DNA from: Dimorphilus gyrociliatus
Taxonomy: Eukaryota; Annelida; Polychaeta; Dinophilidae
Reading direction: 5' to 3'
Assembly (NCBI GenBank): GCA_904063045.1
Contig: CAJFCJ010000007.1
Span: forward strand, 2,363,404-2,427,403
DNA: 64,000 bases
Both the position numbers and the translations under genes were made by a program. Below are positions 60,701-64,000 of the stretch, in pieces; position 1 is the first letter of the stretch, and each line of letters opens with the position of its first letter. The notes beneath the pieces were generated by a model, which worked only from the letters and a program-made list of their open reading frames with translations, did no database searches and was not told the DNA's origin.

Positions 60701-63069
60701 AACAACAGCCACAACAACAACAACAACATTATCAGCAAACATCGAATTCTTTTGATATTTCGCCTCGTTGTTGTCATTGCTTCTGTCATAACAATGTACA
60801 ATTTAGCTACAATGAATATTATTGATTGTTTAGTTTTGTTACGTTAATCCTAAAGACTTTGTTTCATTACTTCTTTATTCTTTTTAAACAGATAAAATTT
60901 ATAGTCTCTAGAGGAAATAATCATTATTCTCACGTATCGATCGACGACTTGTCCTATTCCGACGGTTATTGCGCCATCGGCACAACAATTAGACCCATTA
61001 CCCCGCTTAAAACAACAGCTAAAACAAATACATTTCCATCTAGGCCTAGTGAAACTACTATGAAAACTACACCAACACCAACTACTACTATTCGCATTAT
61101 ATCGAAATTCGACCAATCTGACGAATGGAGTGCTTGGAGTTCTTGTACAGCTACATGTGGAACAGATGTATACATTTAATCAAATATTATAGAAAATATA
61201 ATGCTAGATTTGACCTAATCTATTTCTTTTCTAAATGAAAAAGGCAACACAAATTCGTTATAGAAAAAAATGCTTAGAGAAATCATCGTGTTCAAAAGAT
61301 TCATCGGAAAAGAGAAATTGTAATTTATTGTCTTGTTCAGGTTTGAAAAATTCACTATCTTCTTTATTTCATTATTTAGTTATAAAAAGGGTCGATCCTT
61401 TATTAATTCATTGCCTTTCATTCCTTTAATTTTAATCGTTTGTTATCTGTTAAAAGAACAAAAACTTGTACCTGACGATATTTTTCGGTATTGTTCGAAA
61501 CATGGTAGTCTATGCTTTGAAGAGAAAGTCGGTCTTAACAGTTATAAACTATGCATTGATTCCGATAATCCTGTGTGTTCTATGCAATATTGTACGAATA
61601 TGGAGAATTACGTTCCGGGGCGTGGTTGTATTCGTAAGTTTATTATAACTATATTAATAGCCCATCGTACTGCATTGATTGAAAAATGATAAAACCAAGA
61701 AAATTTTACTGCAGATTCGTTTATCGTCTACTGTGTAAATAACGGGGGGGAATGCAGAGTAAGGAGTAGCTCGTTTCCGTACAAAAGTAGCCTGTGCTCA
61801 CCAACGAAGGGCACTGTTGAAAATTGCATTGACTTTTGTCAAGAAACGAAAAAAGAGGCTCATTGTGTAGGTTTGTAAAAATAAAAAGGGTATAGGCAAT
61901 AATTAGATATCGATTTAAGATATAAAATCTAAGACTTAAAAACTCTTTATATATTAGAATATATAGTAGTATATACTGTATATCATATCATAAAAAATGC
62001 ACAGATAAATCGGAATATGTCTATCATTTTTGTAATAAGAAGAAGAACTCTTCCGAGATCAAGTGCTTTACTAAAATCGACCATGAATCAGAAGACGAGC
62101 GAGCGTATTATGTGTGTATTAAACACCTAAGGGACAATTGGAAGAACGAGTGCTTCCCCAGGCGTTGTGAATACGATTATTTTTTCGACAAGGAATCGAA
62201 TGAATGTAAACATATAGGTATTTACCTAAATAATAAGAAGGATTAAGATGAAAAGAATGTTCTATAAGGAATTTTGATTTCTTTATTAAAAACAAATTAT
62301 TTGCGGTACTTTTAGGTTATTCTTATTGCTCTTTGGAACCAAATAAGTGCACAGCTAAAAAATCAGCAAAGGGCAGACAATTTTACAAATTATGCATTCC
62401 GAAAGACGCCGACTATGAGTACAGAGGCCAATGCATGCTAAAACGCTGCCCCGGAACGCAATTATTCCTCGAAGATGCTCGATCTTGTAGCGATTGTAAG
62501 TGGGAGTGCTAAAAATAGTTTATTACTCATTTGTACCCTTATTTTACATATATACACTGAATTTAAAGCGTATTTTCTTTTCTTTTTAGATATGGACGAT
62601 TGTGTATCATGGTGTCGAGATAGGGGTGACTGCTCTTTTCGTCCACTTACTAATAAGCGTTCATTTGAAGTCTGTTCACCACAACTTCGTGCCGAGTCCA
62701 AAGTCAACATAGGCTGTATAAAGTGTCGTTGTCCAGAAACTAGTCCAATATTTTCTTCGAAAAGCTTTGCCAATTGTCTCCCGATAGGTAAACCAACTAT
62801 TGCTTCTTCAATTGGTCTCATGAATTATTATGTAACAGATAAAATAGTTTTTTCCTTTTCTTCCTTCTTTCATAAAACGCCGTTTTTTTCTATTGTTTTC
62901 CTATAATATAGCAAAAGAGTGCAAATCTGGCGAATTTAAGTACCTAACAGTTGAATCATCATCCTCTTCGGCGAACTCTATCGAAGTTTACAAATGTGAC
63001 AATTCCATTAGTCAATGTTACCTAGAATTGACTACTGCTTTACCGTCCAAATGTAATTTTTTGGCATAA
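57724..63069 (+). CDS. Secreted MAM-MAM-TSP1 protein with C-terminal Cys modules
   Basis: Not matched to a named gene. Model of 18 exons: 57724-57730, 57821-57952, 58017-58190, 58263-58322, 58434-58637, 58745-58838, 58919-58962, 59044-59185, 59282-59384, 59461-59982, 60892-61167, 61244-61340, 61457-61633, 61715-61870, 62005-62217, 62316-62495, 62590-62787, 62912-63069; about 978 aa. The 7-nt first coding exon joins to give MIIFLLLFTYTLQ, a signal peptide. After a Cys/Lys-rich region come MAM1 (about 200-343, CDFEKGG...VQLDDINY), MAM2 (about 347-521, ...HVSIDDLSYSDGYC), a Thr-rich linker, one TSP1 (about 570-618, WSAWSSCTATCG) and six Cys-rich modules, one per exon, all with phase 1 borders. 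No C-terminal membrane helix is seen, so it is probably secreted. The fourth exon end is ambiguous. The intron 59983-60891 contains a homeobox gene. Confidence 0.75.
60150..60157 (+). promoter_or_regulatory. TATA box of the nested homeobox gene
   Basis: TATAAAAG lies 54 bp upstream of the homeobox ATG, inside the host intron and on the same strand. This spacing leaves room for a start site and a short 5' UTR. It supports independent transcription rather than splicing from the host gene. Confidence 0.6.
60211..60825 (+). CDS. Divergent homeodomain protein, intronless, nested in host intron
   Basis: A 204-aa frame from ATG 60211 to TGA, with no intron. A homeodomain lies at about residues 24-83: landmark residues fit (Leu16, Phe20, Leu40, Val45, Trp48, Phe49, Arg53 in homeodomain numbering), and helix 3 reads SCVRGWFKRRRRFLR. 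Position 51, almost always Asn, is Arg here, and position 50 is Lys. The region C-terminal to it is Lys/Thr-rich, then Pro- and Gln-rich (a Q-run at 60691-60740), ending in a CCHCFCH cluster. Probably a nuclear DNA-binding factor, but loss of Asn51 makes normal TAAT recognition doubtful. No class was assigned; PRD- or atypical-type origin is possible. Confidence 0.8.
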   Translation: MESVSPIDYSLKRNCENLEKKTRKNKSYHRISDENKNKLEETFEKSPFPTAKVMTSLADQLGLKYSCVRGWFKRRRRFLRQLTTNKQTNKDKKSNKKTLSIDVIPSFNEVLESLEPLNNNDIHFTTPTQPEIMNNVNLTESYYPEIYPPFEDQYFHQPVQQLQQQQPQQQQQHYQQTSNSFDISPRCCHCFCHNNVQFSYNEYY

Positions 63070-63960
63070 GAGGAGAGAGAAGAGAGAATGGAGCGAACGG
63101 AGAGGAATTATGGAGAAAGAGATTGTAGGGGATATTAATAGAAACTCTAAATATATACACATATATATATGTATGAATGCTGAATAATCCTTGTTCTTAT
63201 TTAAATAAAGCATTAAAAAATTATTTCAAAGGATTCGCTTATCATCAAATTAAAAGGATAGGAGAGAGAGAGAAAGAAAGAGAAATATAAAAATAAAGAG
63301 TAATATTCAGTTTTGACTTTAAAAGAGCTATACTGAGTAATTACAATTAGTCGACAATCTCTTTAACAGCTGTGCTAATGAGTTAATACTCTTAATATAA
63401 AAGAGGCTTCAAGCTGTTTGAAATGGAATAGCGAAACTATAAAAAAAAAAAATATAACTCTTCGTTAAGATTTAAAATAGGTAGAAACCAAAAAAAGAAA
63501 ACACAATAAAAACTGACTACTTCTGTAAAAAAATAAAAAAGATACGGAAGAATAAAAAGAGAGAGAGAGAGAGAAAGGCAGAAGGGAGTTTGGGATTATA
63601 GCAATATGTACAATACTATATATAGTATTTATTATGTATATAACACGAATCTTTCGGAGAGTTTGATGTGTTTTTTTTTTTATTTTAAAAAAAAATATAC
63701 ATACTTACTTAAATAGATACAGTTTGAGTACATTTATTTATACTCGTTTATTATAAATAGGCTAAATTTTTAATAAAAAAAAATCTGGATTAGTCATTCG
63801 CTAACTCATCGCGCTTTTAGTAATAACGTAACGTAATCGATGAGGAACGTTGAATAGGCTGTTTTTTCCCTTTTGTGTTTTTAAAAATAGAAAGGAAAGA
63901 ATATTTTAAGACACAAAGATTACATCTGTTTAAATTTATACATATATACATATATATATT

Positions 63961-63991
<31 letters not shown>

Positions 63992-64000
63992 CGTATAATG
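63070..64000. other. Terminal AT/GA-rich spacer
   Basis: Purine-rich runs (GAGAGA near 63260 and 63557-63577), TATA-type repeats and a long (AT)n at 63968-63992. AATAAA near 63205 is a candidate poly(A) signal for the MAM gene. No gene seen to the end of the window. Confidence 0.45.

Noticed and set aside
1-64000. tRNA, rRNA or CRISPR arrays
   Set aside because: No cloverleaf, conserved rRNA block or spaced direct repeats were recognised by eye; a tRNA covariance scan was not possible.

Overview
This is a eukaryotic, animal nuclear window. Genes are split by short GT-AG introns (mostly 45-80 bp) and packed a few hundred bases apart. The AT-rich spacers carry (AT)n and (GA/CT)n runs. The gene content (presenilin, DCAF1, BAF57, AEBP2, brambleberry, SUEL lectins, MAM/TSP1 proteins) is metazoan. 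The compactness suggests a small-genome invertebrate, possibly a miniature annelid of the Dimorphilus type; that species guess is inference. No tRNA, rRNA or CRISPR array was seen.

Layout. 0.85-8.3 kb: full acetyl-CoA carboxylase (+) with two tandem look-alike 90-bp exons. 8.9-12.1 kb: transposon-derived island with a solo BEL/Pao-like gag ORF (+) and a Tc1-like ORF holding only the helix-turn-helix part (-). 12.7-17.1 kb: sterol O-acyltransferase (-) head to head with presenilin (+). 17.6-25.5 kb: deoxyhypusine hydroxylase (+), F-actin capping protein beta (-), parvin (+), OSTF1 (-) and a brambleberry-type nuclear fusion protein (+). 25.9-32.9 kb: a novel 196-aa protein (-), inositol-pentakisphosphate 2-kinase (+), a CCDC89-like coiled coil (+) and an unknown 166-aa ORF (+). 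33.6-45.3 kb: AEBP2 (-), SMARCE1/BAF57 (+), PPIL1 cyclophilin (+), MEAK7 (-) and DCAF1 (-). 46.6-49.5 kb: a secreted, probably GPI-anchored protein with four SUEL-type lectin domains (+). 50.1-56.1 kb: two tandem concentrative nucleoside transporters (-). 57.7-63.1 kb: an extracellular MAM/TSP1/Cys-module protein (+), one intron of which contains a complete, intronless, divergent homeobox gene (+).

Several neighbours are divergent with short shared promoters (SOAT/presenilin, CAPZB/parvin, OSTF1/brambleberry, AEBP2/BAF57), and some pairs share a theme (actin cytoskeleton, chromatin). Exon models were built by hand from splice consensus, reading phase and remembered family sequences. Most internal exons close in phase and give family-typical lengths. 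First exons and UTRs are the weakest parts.
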